Source: Prorocentrum cordatum
Lineage: Eukaryota > Sar > Dinophyceae > Prorocentrales > Prorocentraceae
Assembly: GCA_963575745.1 (NCBI GenBank)
Contig: CAUYUJ010015271.1
Coordinates: forward strand, 7,501 to 71,500
Reading direction: 5' to 3'
DNA length: 64,000 nt
Shown here: positions 39,328 through 51,789 of the stretch, one piece after another
Position numbering within the stretch: the first letter of the stretch is position 1
How the letters are laid out: each line of letters starts with the position of its first letter
Position numbers and translations under genes: made by a program
Notes under the pieces: model-generated
Seen by the model: the letters and a program-made list of their open reading frames with translations, nothing else
Database searches by the model: none
Told to the model about the DNA's origin: nothing

Positions 39328-40395
39328 TAAGTCGGGCAGGTCTCTCTACAGGAGGAATATCCAAAATAGTTACAAAAATGTCAGGGGACGACTTTTCGTT
39401 CATTTGTCACTAATGTTGAGTATTGTTTGACTACCTTCGGGTGATAAGGAGGTTGTGGGGGAGGGGGGGAGAGGGGGGGGAAACAACATCTGACTCAATC
39501 GATCTCACTATCGATCTCACTCAACGGGACACCACGGGACACCACGGGCCACCACGGGACACCGCGGGACACCTCTCGATCTCACTATCGGTCTCACTAT
39601 CGATCTCACTATCGATCTCTCTCAACAGGACACCATCGGACACCACGGGTCACCTCGGGGCACCACATTGATCTCAATATCGATCTCACTACTGTATCGA
39701 TCTCACTATCGATCTCACTCAACGGGCCACCACGGGACACCACGGGACACCACGGGACACCTGTCGATCTCAGTATCGATTTCACTATCGATCTCACTTT
39801 TTGGGACACCACGGGACACCTCGGGCCACCACGTCGATCTCAGTATCGATCTCACTATCGCTCTCACTATCGATCTCACTCAACGGGACACCACGGGACA
39901 CCACGGGACACCACGGGACACCGCGAGCCACCGCCGGACGGACGGACGGACGGGCAGGCGGGGGAGAATCATTCGTCTTGACTTCGCCCTCGCAGCGGCG
40001 GACACCACGTGGACCACGGGACACCACGGGGCACCACGGCACACTTCGAGCCACTGCCGGACGGACGGACGGGGGAGAATCATTAGTCTTCTTTTCGCCC
40101 TCGCAGCGGCGGACACCACGGGACACCACGGGACACCACGGGACACCGCGGGACACCGCGAGCCACCACCAGACGGACGGACGGGGGAGAATCATTTATC
40201 TTGACTTCGCCCTAGCAGCGGCGGGTTCATTCCTCTCGCGCGCCCACGCAGCTTCACCTCGGCCGCGCGCACGACACGAACGAAACGAAACGATTTCCCG
40301 GTTGGGGGTCGCCGTTCCACTGCGATCTCACCCCCAACCTCCGACCTTGTATGTTTCCTCCAGAATCCGCCTGTGGGGGGCCATGCCCGACCTAA
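39328..40395. mobile_element. TTAAGTCGGGC element, ~1.07 kb, with nested minisatellites
   Basis: The left end TAAGTCGGGCAGGTCTCTCT..ACAGGAGGAATATCC and right end (reverse complement) TTAGGTCGGGCATGGCCCCC..CACAGGCGGA are inverted. Inside is the CGATCTCACTAT / GGGACACCACGG composite, second copy of 28,020-29,345. Flanks CCCAACGC and CACAACGT are a possible degenerate 8-bp duplication. Confidence 0.7.
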
Positions 40396-41136
40396 CACAA
40401 CGTGTGCTCACCACAGTCACCTCCGCCGATGGCACGCAGCCGGTGTCGGCCTGTGTCGCATGGAAGGGCTTCGGTGGACAAGCACACGTTGGAGCCAACC
40501 CACGATCTGAGGACCACCGATCGCGGTGGAGATGTTCTGGAGGGACATAAGCCACACCGACACAATTAATCGTCGGTTCCCCCGAAAATATAGGAAAATA
40601 TGGAAAGTGTGTGTGGGGGGGGAGACCAGAATACAGAAAACGTGGGAAGATCTGGGGAATCCTGTTATTTGTGCCTATTTATTTGTGTGTCCCAGGGCCC
40701 CTTCAGATGTGGGCTCTGGAGCCGTCGTCCCAAGCGGCTAGCCAGGTCCACCGGGTATTGTAAGGAGGCGTCGCCCCCCCGCGCGTCCCGCACCGCCAGG
40801 GGCGCGCTGCACGAAGCGCAGGCTCGCAGGCCCAGAGGCTGACACCGAGACCAACATCGGCGGTGCGCTTCCATCGAGGGAAGAGGATCCCGATCTCGGT
40901 GATGGTGGTAATATGCTGGCCTCCAGGGTGGCCGAAAAATACTACCACCAACGCCGAAGTCGAGGAGCCTCTTCCCCCTTGCGGAGGCCCCTCCCCCCTG
41001 TGCTGGTGCTGGTGCCGAGGTCCAGGCCTCCAAGAGATGACCCGGGGCGCGAGCTTGTTCGGGAGGGGCGGGGGGTGCGTGAGCCGCACGCCACCGCCAG
41101 GAGCCCGTCAGAGGGTGCTGCTCCGGCAATGTGTGT

Positions 41137-41225
41137 TTAAGTCGGGCCTGTCCCTCTACAGGGGGAATATTCAAAAATAGTTATTAAACAGTCTGGGGAT
41201 TATTTTTTTTAGCATGTTTTGTATA
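41137..41225 (+). mobile_element. Solo left end of the TTAAGTCGGGC family
   Basis: TTAAGTCGGGCCTGTCCCTC..TACAGGGGGAATATTC and the AT-rich shoulder are typical of the family, but no right end was found before the next left end. Confidence 0.6.
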
Positions 41226-42458
41226 TTTTGGCGTTTTTTTGGCGTCTCGAATAGGGGGACAGGCTCGACTTCAATCTGGGTCCGAGGGCACCGTGCCTCT
41301 CTCCGCAGCAGGAGCGCGCCGAGGGGGCTCCGCGCGTCGGCCCGGCGCCGAGACGGCCCAGCCGCACCACGAGGACGAGCAACCCTCGGGGGCTGCCACA
41401 GGTTCAAGCAGTGGCGAAGCGTCCTGGCTCGCCGATTGGGCCCACCAACGAATGTTCTAAGGACCTTCTGTGGTTTGCACGGCATGTTCTTAGAACTTTT
41501 CTGGCTGGGACCGTCTTGGTTTAACCCATCGGGTTGATGTTCTAAGAACATCGTGTCTGTTCTTGGGACATTTTTGGGTTCTAGGGACACTTCGTGGTAG
41601 GCCTACAGGAATGCCAGGACGGTCGGCCCCTGCTCAACAGGTGCCCCTGGCCCAAGGTGCCCCCAGCTTTTCTCGCTCCATTTTGGAGCCCCTGGGGCCC
41701 TCTGGGCCTCGTGAGAGGTGCTCTGGAGGCCGGTGGGGGCCTCCTTGGAGAAATCCTGGGGGTACCTTGGGCCAGGGGTACTTCGAGCAACCCCCGAGCA
41801 CTTCCAAGGGGTGTCCCTGCATCCTTTCCTCTCGGCCCATCCCAGCCCTTAGCCATGGACCACGGGCGTCCAACTTCGACCTCCATTGGGCGTCCAAGGG
41901 CCTAGGGCCTCCAGACCTCCAATGTCTTCATGTTCGATGAGGTTGCAGCCCATGAATTCCCGCGCCGTTTTTTCTGCCCCCGCACCCCGCGATTTGGAGG
42001 CCGAACATTGCCGCGGGCCGCCATATCATAAGATTCTAGCGTGCTGCTCGGGATCACCAAGGCCGCCTTATCATGAGCACTATTTCATTTTCGGTCGCTC
42101 GGCGTTCATTGTGTTTCCTTGTCTCCTGTCGAGTGTCTGCGTGGGGGCTCTACTGTCGAAGGCTGGTATTTTCACAGTGTAGTTGCCGCGATGCGTACGT
42201 CACGCTTGGGATTTGTGGGCGTCCTGCTTCGCGGCAAAAGGATGCCTGGGTCCTTACCGCGCGTCCTTGTGACCCGGTCTCGTTGTGCTGCCAGAAACCG
42301 CCAGAGATCGCCAGAAACCGACGAGGACTACCAACGACCGCCGAAGACCGTCAGAAGAGGGCCGAAGACCGCCAGAGAGAATACCGACGGCCACCGAAGA
42401 TCGCCGCAGACCGCTGGATGCCCTCAGAAAGCCGCCGACGCTGACGTGTGCGCAAGGG
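41226..42458. other. No gene seen
   Basis: 41,455-41,600 repeats TTCTAAGAACAT/TTCTTAGAAC. 41,600-41,900 is unremarkable GC-rich sequence with open frames in several phases. 42,290-42,430 has CCGCCAGAGA/CCGAAGACCG degenerate units. Confidence 0.4.
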
Positions 42459-42621
42459 TTATTTCGGGCGTGTCCCTCTACTGGAGGAATAGTCGAATAG
42501 TCAAAAATAGTAGAAAATACTCCGGGGACGATGTGTTGACTACTCTTCAGTATTTTAATTTTGTTGATCGTTTTTAATCTTTCGCCCAAAATCCGCTTGC
42601 AGGAGGACGCGCCCAATCTAC
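42459..42621. mobile_element. TTAAGTCGGGC-family MITE, ~160 bp
   Basis: TTATTTCGGGCGTGTCCCTC..TACTGGAGGA on the left; the reverse complement of the right end reads GTAGATTGGGCGCGTCCTCC..TGCAAGCGGA. AT-rich centre with ATAGTCGAATAGTC and GGGGACGATG as in other members. Confidence 0.75.
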
Positions 42622-43938
42622 AGCCAGGGGCCCGGGGCCGAATACGTAGCAATCATCCTCCCCGCGCATCCTTCTATGTGCAGAGGCGCATTGGGACCGC
42701 ACCCGGCATCCCTGACGCAATGTCGTCCCTCTCGTCCGTCCGCCGTGTCCCTTCTCTGCTCCGTGTCCGCCCGTCCGCCCTCGAAACGGCGTTGAAATCC
42801 TGCAGCTCGTCCCTCGACACGATCGGTCGTGGCTAGAGGTCGATTTTTGTTGTCAACCGGCGCGTTGCGTTTCATTGTAGCTCTGGTGCTTCACGATTGC
42901 ATCACCGAGTTCGTCGTGTGGAGGTGTCCGCTCCCTCTCTCCCTAAAATCCTGACGCAACGTCGTCCGGGAGCATTCTCGCTTTTGATGCCGTTTCTTTT
43001 CCAGTGCCGGCCGTTGAAATTAAGTATTTTGTTAGATCCCCAGATCCCAGTCTACTTCCAGTGCCGTCCTACTTCAATAACCGATATGCTTTTGCTGTTT
43101 TTTGTTATAATCTGGGAGGGCCTGAATCCAAACTACTTTATCCGCGCTTCTACTTCATGTTCTTACTTATATTTCTTCCGACCATCGTGTGCCCGCAGGA
43201 TTGCTTCACGGTGGTGCTTTGTCGGGGTGCTGTCCGCTCCATCTCCCCTTCCCAACAAATAGGGGACCACATGCGAACCCTACTCCTACACCCCTTAGAA
43301 GTAGTGGGGGGTAGGGGTAGGGCTCGCACGTGGCCCTCCCAGCAAAAAGACCCCGCGCATCCTTCTGACCCGGCCGATCGCTCCCCCCCTCCGCCGCCCC
43401 CCTCCGCCTCTGCCCCCCTCCGCCTCTGCCCCCCCACCGCTTCTGCCCCCCTCCGCCTCTGCCCCCTCCGCCGCCCCCCCTCCCCCGCCCAGCGCGAGCG
43501 AATTGCGAGGAACCGAGACGAAGCGATCCGGAGGAGGCACCTCAGGACGGCCCCTTGGATTACTCAGTCCACTGTGCGGTTCAACTTCGAATCTTCGGTG
43601 GCCCCTTCACAAGAGGAGGGCGCCCTCTGCCCCTGCCCGCAGGGGTGCGTCGCGGCTTCACCCTCGGCATGCGCAGCTGCGTTCAAGCCTGTGCCCGCCA
43701 CCACCACCTCCCCCGCCCCATTCCCCCCCCCCCCCTTTTTGCCCACCCCCCCCCCCCCCTCCACCCCCCCCCTCTCCCGCCTGCGCGCGGCGCCCTCCCC
43801 CCCCCCCCCCCCCAGCGAGAGGCGCGGCGCGCCCCCGCGGCCGCGGCGAGCGCCGCGGCCCCCCGGGCCCCGCCCGCGCCGGCGCCCCGTGCCGGGCGCC
43901 GGGCTCGGAGCCTCGGCGACGCTGCTCCCCCCGCAGTC
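42622..43938. other. No gene seen; C-rich low complexity
   Basis: 42,700-43,370 contains partial repeats (GACGCAATGTCGTCC / GACGCAACGTCGTCC; CTTCCAGTGCCG twice). 43,380-43,480 repeats CCTCCGCCTCTGCCCCC. 43,715-43,815 has long C runs, prone to sequencing error. Confidence 0.45.
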
Positions 43939-44103
43939 TTAAGTCGGGCGGGTCCCTCTGCAGGAGGGATTTTCGAAGGAGAACAAAAAAAACAGTCTGA
44001 GGACGCTTGGTCCTTACGATGCTAGGTTCTTTTTGGATTAGACGTTTGACTATGTGTTTGGTTGCTTCCAACAGCGGCCTGTAGGGGGACGTGCCCGATC
44101 GAA
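43939..44103. mobile_element. TTAAGTCGGGC-family MITE, 165 bp
   Basis: Left TTAAGTCGGGCGGGTCCCTC..TGCAGGAGGGA; right, reverse complemented, TTCGATCGGGCACGTCCCCC..TACAGGCCGC. AT-rich interior. No clear target duplication. Confidence 0.75.
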
Positions 44104-44409
44104 CATCTAATCCCAGTCTTTCGGCACGAACGACATGGGCGCGCAAAGAATGGGTACACTACCCAACAGCAGTTCTTGTTCATTTTGGACAGGACCCGCT
44201 GTCCGCGCCGCCGCGGCCTGTGTCCATTTGAGAGAGAAGGCCGCCTGCCCAACAGCGGCCACTGCTAGTTTGGGACACCATTCGTTGCTGGGCAATGTGA
44301 CCGTTTTTTTCGTACCCATTTCGGGCGTCCAAAGTCTTCCACCGCCAGAAGATGTCCACATCCACCGCTTCGGAGTCCCCCAAAGCTGCCCAAGAGGGCC
44401 CCAAGACAG

Positions 44410-44640
44410 ATTCCACTTCGATCAGATCGATCCGATTCGATGTCGATTCCGGCTGGCTCGATGCGATTTGATTCAGATATTCCGACGATCCGATGCGGCC
44501 CGATGGTGACGTGGCGCTGTTTCGCATCCCGGCGCAGTCGATTCGATCCGATCTCGCTTCCGTGCCGATGATGACCGATTCGATGCACATTTCGATCCGA
44601 TCGGGTTTACTGATTCGATACTGATTTGATCCTGCAAGAC
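44410..44640. repeat. Degenerate GATCCGATTCGAT repeat
   Basis: Variants of GATTCGAT, GATCCGAT and CGATGCG recur without fixed period. 44,150-44,400 shows no gene. Confidence 0.6.
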
Positions 44641-46560
44641 GGCCCCACGAGATTCTCAACAGGGCCAAAGGCTTCAAGACGTCCCAAGACGTCCCAAAAG
44701 GGCCACAAGACGGCCCAAGAGGGCCCCAAAACGGCCAACAAGGACCCCAAAAACACCAAAACAGACCCCCAGGAAGACCCAGAAACACCAAGGAACAACA
44801 TGGCTCCCAACAGCGAGCGGTGTCGTAACAAGCTCTTCACACCAAGGCTTTCCAGAGCGCGGTGGCGAAAACAACTCTTATCAGCAAGGCTCTCAAGAGC
44901 GAGCGGCAGCGTAAAAGTCTCTGAACACCAGGGTTCCCAACAGAGAGCGGTGACGTGACAAGCTCTTAACACAAAGGCTCCCAAGAGCGAAGGGTGCTAT
45001 GAGCCATCTCGGGTAAGTTCCTGAAGCGCTCTTTCCATTCATGTGCCGGCCCAGGAAACGGAACGAGCGATGACGAGTGATGACGTTCTGGTGTGGCGAA
45101 GCCCTCGAGGGAGGGTCTCAGGGCCGGATCCAATGGCCAGGCCGCCCCCCCAGAGGGCCCAAGAGGCGCCCAAGACGTCCCAAGAAGCGCCTAAGACGGC
45201 CCAAGAGGGGTCTAAAGGGGTTTCAAGACGGCCCAACGCGCCCCAAGAAAGCCCAGGACCGCCTAAGAGCGTTCCAGGATGGTTGCAGATAGCCCCAAGA
45301 CGGCCCACGAGGACCCCAAGAAGGTCTACGAGGCCCCGAGAACCCCCAAGAGGGCTTGAGGAGGCCAAACACATGGATTTCCCGTTGGTTGTTCGATGTT
45401 TGCTCGATTCTCGCTTGTTCGGGCCGAGAACGGCCCAGGACGGCCCAAGAAGCCCCAATGATCGTCCTAAGACGGCCCCAGGGGCCCCAAGAGAGCCCCA
45501 AGACGGCCCCAGAGGGCCCCAGGACGGGCCAAGAGGGCCCCAAAACGGCACAAGAGGGCCCCAAGACGGCCCCATGAGAGCCCCAAGATGGTCCTGAGAG
45601 GCTCCCAAGAGGACCCGACGAGGCCCCAAAGAGAGCCCCAATATGGCCAAAGGCCCCCAAGACCCCCCAGACGGCCCACAAGGGCCCCCAACCAGCAGCC
45701 CAAGATGGCCCCCTGATTGCCCAAAAGGGCTTTAATAGGACCCTCGAAGGCCAACAACATAGATTTCCAGTCGTATTTGTTGATGTTCGCCTTTTCGGGC
45801 TTCCGACGGCCCAGGACAGCTCAAGAGGTCCCACAGATCTTTCCAAGATGGCTCGAGAGGTCCCCAAGAGGGCCCCCTGGCGCCCGAAGAGGGTCCCCAG
45901 AGGCCCCCAGACGGCCCAAGAGGGCGCCCAGAGGCTCCCAAGAGAGCCCCAAGTGGGCCCCATGAGGCTCCCAAGAGAACCCGAAGAGGGCCCAAGGAAA
46001 GCTCCAAGACGGCCGGAGGCCTCCAAGACGACCCAAGAGGGTCCCGAGAGGCCCCAAGAGGCTTCCAGGAGGCCTCCCAGGAGGCCTCAAGTGGGTCCAA
46101 GAGGGCCACAAAACGGCCCCAGAGGGCTCCCAAACGGCCCCAGACGGCCAAAGGCTTCCAAAACGCCCCAAGACGGCCCAAAAGGGCCACAAGACGGCCC
46201 AAGAGGGCCCCAAAACGGCCCAAAAGGACCCTAAAAGGCCCCCCAAAGACCCTTGGGAAGCCTCAGAGATGCCAAGTAACACCATGGCTCTAAACAGCGA
46301 GCGGTGACGTAACAAGCTCTTCACACCAAGGCTTTCCAGAGCGCGGTGGCGAACAAAAACTCTTATCAGCAAGGCTCTCAAGAGCGAGCGGCAGCGTACA
46401 AGTCTCTGAACACCAGGGTTCCCAACAGAGAGCGGTGACGTGACAAGCTCTTAAGACAAAGGCTCCCAAGAGCTAAGGGTGAGCCATCTCGGGCAAGTTC
46501 CTGAAGCGCTCTTTCCCTTCCCGTGCCGGCCAAGGTAGCCGTCCTGGGAGCTTCCTGGGC
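44640..46560. repeat. GGCCCCAAGA minisatellite field with direct repeats
   Basis: Hundreds of ~10-20-bp variants of GGCCCAAGAGGGCCCCAAGA. Two ~260-bp direct repeats (44,797-45,060 and 46,268-46,545) share GCGAGCGG.GACGTAACAAGC, TCTTCACACCAAGGCTTTCC, AGAGCGCGGTGGCGA and CTCTTATCAGCAAGGCTCTC. Two linker modules (45,365-45,425 and 45,740-45,800) contain ACA.AGATTTCC..TTGATGTTCGC. Open frames here are repeat translation. Confidence 0.85.
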
Positions 46561-46569
46561 GAGCTCGGA

Positions 46570-47745
46570 GGCATCTTGGACTCTCATGGGCCGTCTTGGA
46601 GGCCATCTTGGATTATCTTGGGCGAGCTTTGAGCAAGCTAAGCTTGCTCCAAGCTCGCCTCCCCCCCAACAAAAACAACTCTTGGGCGAGCTTGGAGGCC
46701 ATCTTGGCCATCTTGGGAGCCATCTTGGGCCGTCTTGGAGACTTGTGCGTGGACGCTCTGCTCGTGTGTGTGGGGGGGGGCCTTCTGCGTGACCGGCCGG
46801 CGCACCGGGCCGGAGCCCCCGGGGGAGAGTCCTTTCTGGAAAGAGGTCGCCGAGCGCGTTCCACTGCTCGCAGAGGGCCTACAGTCGACCCGCAGAGGAA
46901 GGATAGGCATCCCTCCCAAGGGTACCCTTGCATCCTTGCTTCCTGGGTCCATCCTTGGACACTTTCGTTGGCCGCGCCCCGCTCGAAACGCTCGAGATGG
47001 GCGTCCAAGGCCCTTGCATCCTTATCGCGCATCCTTACTCTGCGGGTTGACTGTACTCGCAGACGTCAGGAAACCACACGTCTGCCTCTGTGTAGCAGAT
47101 CGTAAATTCCCTGCGGCGGATCCAGGCCATCTGCGAGCGGCCTCTTTGCGAGCAGTGGAACTCGCTTGCCGAAAATAATAGCCGAACCCAAACCAATAGG
47201 ATCTAGGGGCGGCAGACCTATAATCGCTTCGGCCCATCCCACCACCGTGCCTTGGTTGCGGGTCGGAGTCCTCGGGGCTGCTTCTTGTTTTTGGGGAGTT
47301 TGGGGGCCTCTTGGGGGGCAGTTTGGGGGTTTCTTGGGGGCCTCTTGGGGGTTCCTGGGAGCTTCTCGGGGGCCTGGTAGGAGCTCTTGGAGGTTTCTGG
47401 GGCCGTCGATGGTGCCTCTTGGGGGCAGTTTCGGGGTCATCTCGGGCCGTTTTGGGACCTTCTTGGAGGCCGTTTAGGCAATTTTGGGGCGATTTGGGGG
47501 GTCTCTTGCCCGTCCTGGGGCGTGGGGAAGCAGATATAAAGAGAACGCCAAGATCATTCAAACATCTAAGCAAACGTGTTGTTCAATCATTCTCCAGGCC
47601 CTCGTGGGAGGCCTCCTGGAGTCCTCCTGGAGCGTCTTAGGGGCATCTTCGGCCGTCTAGCGGCCACCTTGGGCGTCTTGGACCGATCGTTCGACGACTG
47701 GGGGACCCCCTTCGGCCGTCCCGGGACCCTTTCTAGGCTCCTCGA
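46570..47745. repeat. TCTTGGGGGCC minisatellite (opposite strand sense)
   Basis: 46,570-46,745 and 47,280-47,720 carry the same family as 44.6-46.5 kb but with TCTTGG on the plus strand. A linker module lies at 47,525-47,600. Between them, 46,780-47,220 shows no supported gene. Confidence 0.75.
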
Positions 47746-47899
47746 ACGACCCGTCTGGGGGCCCATCTTGGCGTCCCCCCAAAACGGCCAGGCGACACAG
47801 CGCCCACGACCGCCGCGGAGACCGAGGCATCGGGCCCTCAGGAGCCGTTCAATGGGCCCTGGGGGCACTCCACGACGTGCCGAAGGCACGGTGGCGGAT

Positions 47900-48420
47900 G
47901 TCGTGGAAGCTGTGTGGTGTGCGCTGGAGAGGTGGCAACCATGCGGCGCAAGCTATATGGTGCAATCTGTGTCGTGCACGATGGGCGGTGCGAGTCGGAG
48001 GTGGATTCTATGGGGTGTACGTCAGGTGATGTCAGCTATGTTGTACACGAGTTGCGGCGTAAGTCTTGTGGTGCAGGCTACGTTGTGAAAACTGTGTCAT
48101 GGAAGCTTCGCCGGTTAACGTGTGATGTGCTTGCAAGCCGTGTGGTGCAAACCGTGCGGTGTGAGCCATGCGCTGACAGCTACGTCGTGAGAAAGCGCAG
48201 GGCACGATGCGCTCGCAGGGAGCCCACGAGGCGGCACGGGCGGCAACGCGGCGGAAACCCACCACAATCCCCTTCGCGCGGGGCGCCCACGGCACGGGCG
48301 GCACCGGTGCGCAACCTCGGCATACCCCCCTGGTGCGGTGCGCCCACGAGGCGACACGGGCCCTGAACGCAGCGACGAAAACGCCACATCCATCCAGTCT
48401 TCTGTAAGACAAGTGAGGGC
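47900..48420. repeat. Degenerate TGTGGTGCAAGC-type repeat
   Basis: Words GTGGTGCA, GTGCGGTG and CTATGTTGT at ~20-30-bp spacing to 48,200. Then two GGCGCCCACG.GGC..CGGGC..AACGC copies (48,228-48,370). Confidence 0.5.
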
Positions 48421-49127
48421 CATTGCAGGCAACGCTGTTTGGGAATGTACATACATGTGTACACTGCGAGACGTAATGTCAGTCTTCTTATCAGTACTTC
48501 CTCCTCCATCGTCCCGGTGACTCCGCTGGTTGTGCGGCAGGCGCAGCACCGCTTGTCGCATACGGGCCATCATAAGCACACCCGCGGCCCATTCTCAAGA
48601 TTCCCGCAGATCGATGTCGGTGGATTGCTGCCCCAACCTGGCCGAAAAGTCTGACTGCAAGCCTCCTCGTGACGGCCAGGGGTAAGTTGATGCTGGCAGT
48701 ATCTGTCGACGGCCGTCTTTCCCCAGAGGCGGCGGAGGGCATCAATGCCAAGGAGGTAGAGGAGGTAGTGTGCCGTGACGGAGGTCCGTGGCAGCCGACC
48801 CAGGGAGTGTAGGCCTAGCGCCTTGACTTTATAGTCCTCGCCGCATCGGGGGGTGCGGTCACGACTCCTACTGGGAAGGCTGTCATTGGGTGCATCCTGA
48901 TGGGCACACCTCGCGGACATGAGTTCCGCGAGCAAGGGAAGGCTTGTGAGGGGTGTCTGGCCTCCCTGGCAGTGCTCCCGAGTACTGCCACGCACAAAAT
49001 CGCCCTGCGGCGGATGGCTAAGCCAACCGCCGGGAGTGGTTATTTTGACCTTTGCAGCTCCTGTTCCGATTGCTGCCCCAAGTATCGCCTGAACCCGCCC
49101 GCCAGAACGCCTGTCACCCCTCCAGTC
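48421..49127. other. No confident gene
   Basis: A minus-strand frame 48,995-48,570 (141 codons) includes non-repetitive residues (GLHSLGRLPRTSVTAHYLLY, LLGIDALRRLWGKTAVDRYC) but has no start context or leader relict. It may be a decayed coding fragment or chance in GC-rich DNA. Confidence 0.3.
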
Positions 49128-49316
49128 CTCTCAGATCCCAGATGGGGTCAGAGTAGATGGGGCGGGAGGGTCGCTCCGCATCGCCGATGCATCGGCGATG
49201 CGGCTTGATGTGGAGACTGGTTTTCTCCACGCCGACGTCGCCGATGCATCGACGCTGCATCGGCGATGCGGCGCGACCCCCCGACCCCATCTACTCTGAC
49301 CCCATCTGTGAGGCGT
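49128..49316. mobile_element. GATGC foldback MITE, copy 2
   Basis: CAGATGGGGTCAGAGTAGAT at the left and its exact reverse complement ATCTACTCTGACCCCATCTG at the right; the next ~25 bases also pair. Interior of GCATCGCCGATGCATCGGCG palindromes. Confidence 0.92.
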
Positions 49317-50309
49317 CCAGCCCCGCCCATCTGGATTCGAGATCTCGGCGCGATCGACCCCCCCCACCGCCCGTCGCGCCTCGCGCTCGCCTCCGCCCTC
49401 CTTTTCCTTGCTCTTCCCCATGTGGGCCTGCAGTGCTCGTGGACGGTGGCGTATTGCGGCGGACGCCGAGCCGCGGCGTTGTCCAGCGCGGCGCAGGGAG
49501 AAAGGCCGCGGGCGGAAGGTCTGCGGCGAACACGTGGAAGCCAAAGCCCGGGTCGCAGGGCGCCAGAATCAGCAGGGCGTGGAGAGGCCTGTCGAGGATC
49601 TCGGGAGGAAGGCCCTGCAGAGAGAGCCTCCGCAGGACGGACCCTCGGGAGAGCTGCCGGGCACGCGTGTCCTGGGAGACGCTCGGGCGTGGCCTGCCGG
49701 CACACGCTGCCGGCTCAAGCAGGTCGCCGCGGCCCCGGAATACGGAGGCTGGAACAGGTTCTGGGGCGACCCTGCGGCTCCGGCTTCTATATCTAACCGG
49801 ACCCGCTGACTTGGCCAGAATCACTGAACCAGGTCTGCCGCAGCTGGTGCTTTTTTGGGTGACGGCAGTTCTGGTTCGTGGAACGGGGCGGGGGGTCGTC
49901 CCCCAGCACCCGAGCCTTTTCTTTGGGTGGAGGGCAAAGGGTGAAATCTGAAATGCCGTTTCGATTGATTTTCGAGGCTTGAATCTGCAAAAGGTGAATC
50001 ACAAGACGGATTGCTTTTCGATGTGTAAGAGCCTATCTGGGTTGCACCCTGAGCCCTCCACCCTAAGAAATGCTCAGAGTACGCATCACTAAGCCAGGCC
50101 CCACTAAACCCAGTTCTGCCAACGCCCGAGGGGGGCCCGCCGAGGCGCCAGGACGTCCCCGCCTTCCTGCTGGCCCGCGGCGAGCTCGATGGCGCGGGCG
50201 GGCCGCCGCCGAGCGGCGCTCGCCTCGAGGGGCCCCAGGCTCGGGCACCGGGAGCTCTGCCCAGATGTTCGGTCGGGGTCAGGACGGAAGGTTTCTCCGA
50301 AAGGCTTAG

Positions 50310-50545
50310 GCGACCCGTCCTCCTCCTCCTCATCCTCCTCCTCCTTCTCCTCCTTCTCCTTCTGCTCTCCCTCCCCCTCCTCCTGCTCCCCCTCCTCCTC
50401 CTGCTCCCCTCCCCCTCCTCCTCCTGCTCCTCCTCCTCCTCCTCCTCGTCGTCGTCCTCCTCCTCCTCCTCCTCCTCCTCCTCCTCCTCCTCCTCCTCCT
50501 CCTCGTCCTCCTCCTCCTCCTCCTCCTCCTCCTCCTCCTCCTCGG
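50310..50545. repeat. (CTC)n microsatellite
   Basis: CTC/CCT triplets with GTC interruptions, followed by GGGTCGCCTACGGCCCNGGG. A matching arrangement (GGTTTCTC..AGGCGACCCGTCCTC, tract, GGGTCACCTACGGCC) is at 61,700-61,990, so these are two copies of one unit. Confidence 0.9.
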
Positions 50546-51789
50546 GTCGCCTACGGCCCTGGGGGAAACCGTGCAGGCCAGGACGAGAGCAAGTCCGATC
50601 CAGAGCGTTCCTGAGCGCTCTCAGAGCGTTCCGGAACGCACTGAGAAGGCCGTGGCGGCCGAGACATCCTCCAGAGCCGCCGGATCTCCGAGATCTTCGA
50701 TGTATCCTCACCCGAATTGATCCTCGTCCTGGCTTCGTCTTGCACTTCGCAGCGGAAGGCTCCCGAGGAACGACAGATGACATAAACATAGATTTGCTAC
50801 GGAAGCTCGCGTACATGTGTCAAAGATAGCGTGCAATGTGAAAGACACCAGGTAGTCCTGGGAATTGTGTAAGTTCTCCATTTTAGATATTACTACCCCG
50901 TCGACCCTGCAGCTGTGACTGCAAGGATTTTGCCTCAGATCGCTCTGGAACGGCCGCGGCGCCCGATACACATCCTCCAGTACCGCCAGATCTCAGTGAT
51001 CCCCGTTCTATCTCGGTCCGATTTCGTCTCGGTCCTGGTCTTGTCCTAGCTCTGGACCGGATGCGGCGACCGATGCGTCCTCCAGACCCCTGCTTCTAGA
51101 AGGCCAATGTCTGGGGCATCTGCCAAATACCGCTCTCACTTTCTAGCCACTACCGTCTATAGACACATTGGGTGCCGTGTCGTATCTATAGTTTTGTACA
51201 TAAAGACATTCGAGGGTGGATACGCTGTAGACAAAGCGGCCGCTGCGTCCAGCGCAGCCAAAACAACGGAGAAAGGGTAGATGTGTCCACGGTGTGAGCC
51301 TGCTCTGAAGCAAGTCCCGCATGAGCGACAGACGTCTGCGCCGACATTCGTACGCAAGTTGCCCGCTCACGCTCGCACGTAGGCGCCCTCATCTGCAATG
51401 TGCCTTGCCGTGCCGGCGGCCCGTGTAAGCCACCGCGTCAGGTCGCTGTGCCATCTCGCGTTAGACGTACGACCCGCTTCTTCTTCGACGCCACATGGTA
51501 TTTCAATGTCTGCCGACTTCCGCCTTCCTCCCGACCACTTGGTATCGAAGACGCCTACGGCGAATCACCGCCGCCCCCCGACTTCTAGAATCGCCCATGT
51601 GGCCGATCGCTGTGGCAAGAGCTCTTGCTCTGCCAAGCTATCGGACCATGTGCTTCCCCAGCCGTTGTGGAAACCCTTCGGGGAACACTTGGGGGAGGAT
51701 GGCGGGGAAGATCAGGAGGAGGCGGAGAAGGAGGTGGAGGAGGAGGAGGTGGAGGAGGAGGTGGAGGAGGAGGCCTCCCGACCAGCTTA
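50546..51789. other. No gene seen
   Basis: 50,615-50,700 and 50,940-51,080 share diverged words (GGCCG.GGCG..GAT.CATCCTCCAG..CCGCC..ATCTC). 50,768 carries a GAGGAACGACAGATGACATA fragment of the GGGAACGA MITE family. 51,715-51,775 is GGAGG-rich. Confidence 0.4.

Noticed and set aside
45043-46381. Pro/Arg/Gln-rich long frames in the GGCCCAAGA field
   Set aside because: Pure translation of a degenerate minisatellite; open in several frames on both strands.
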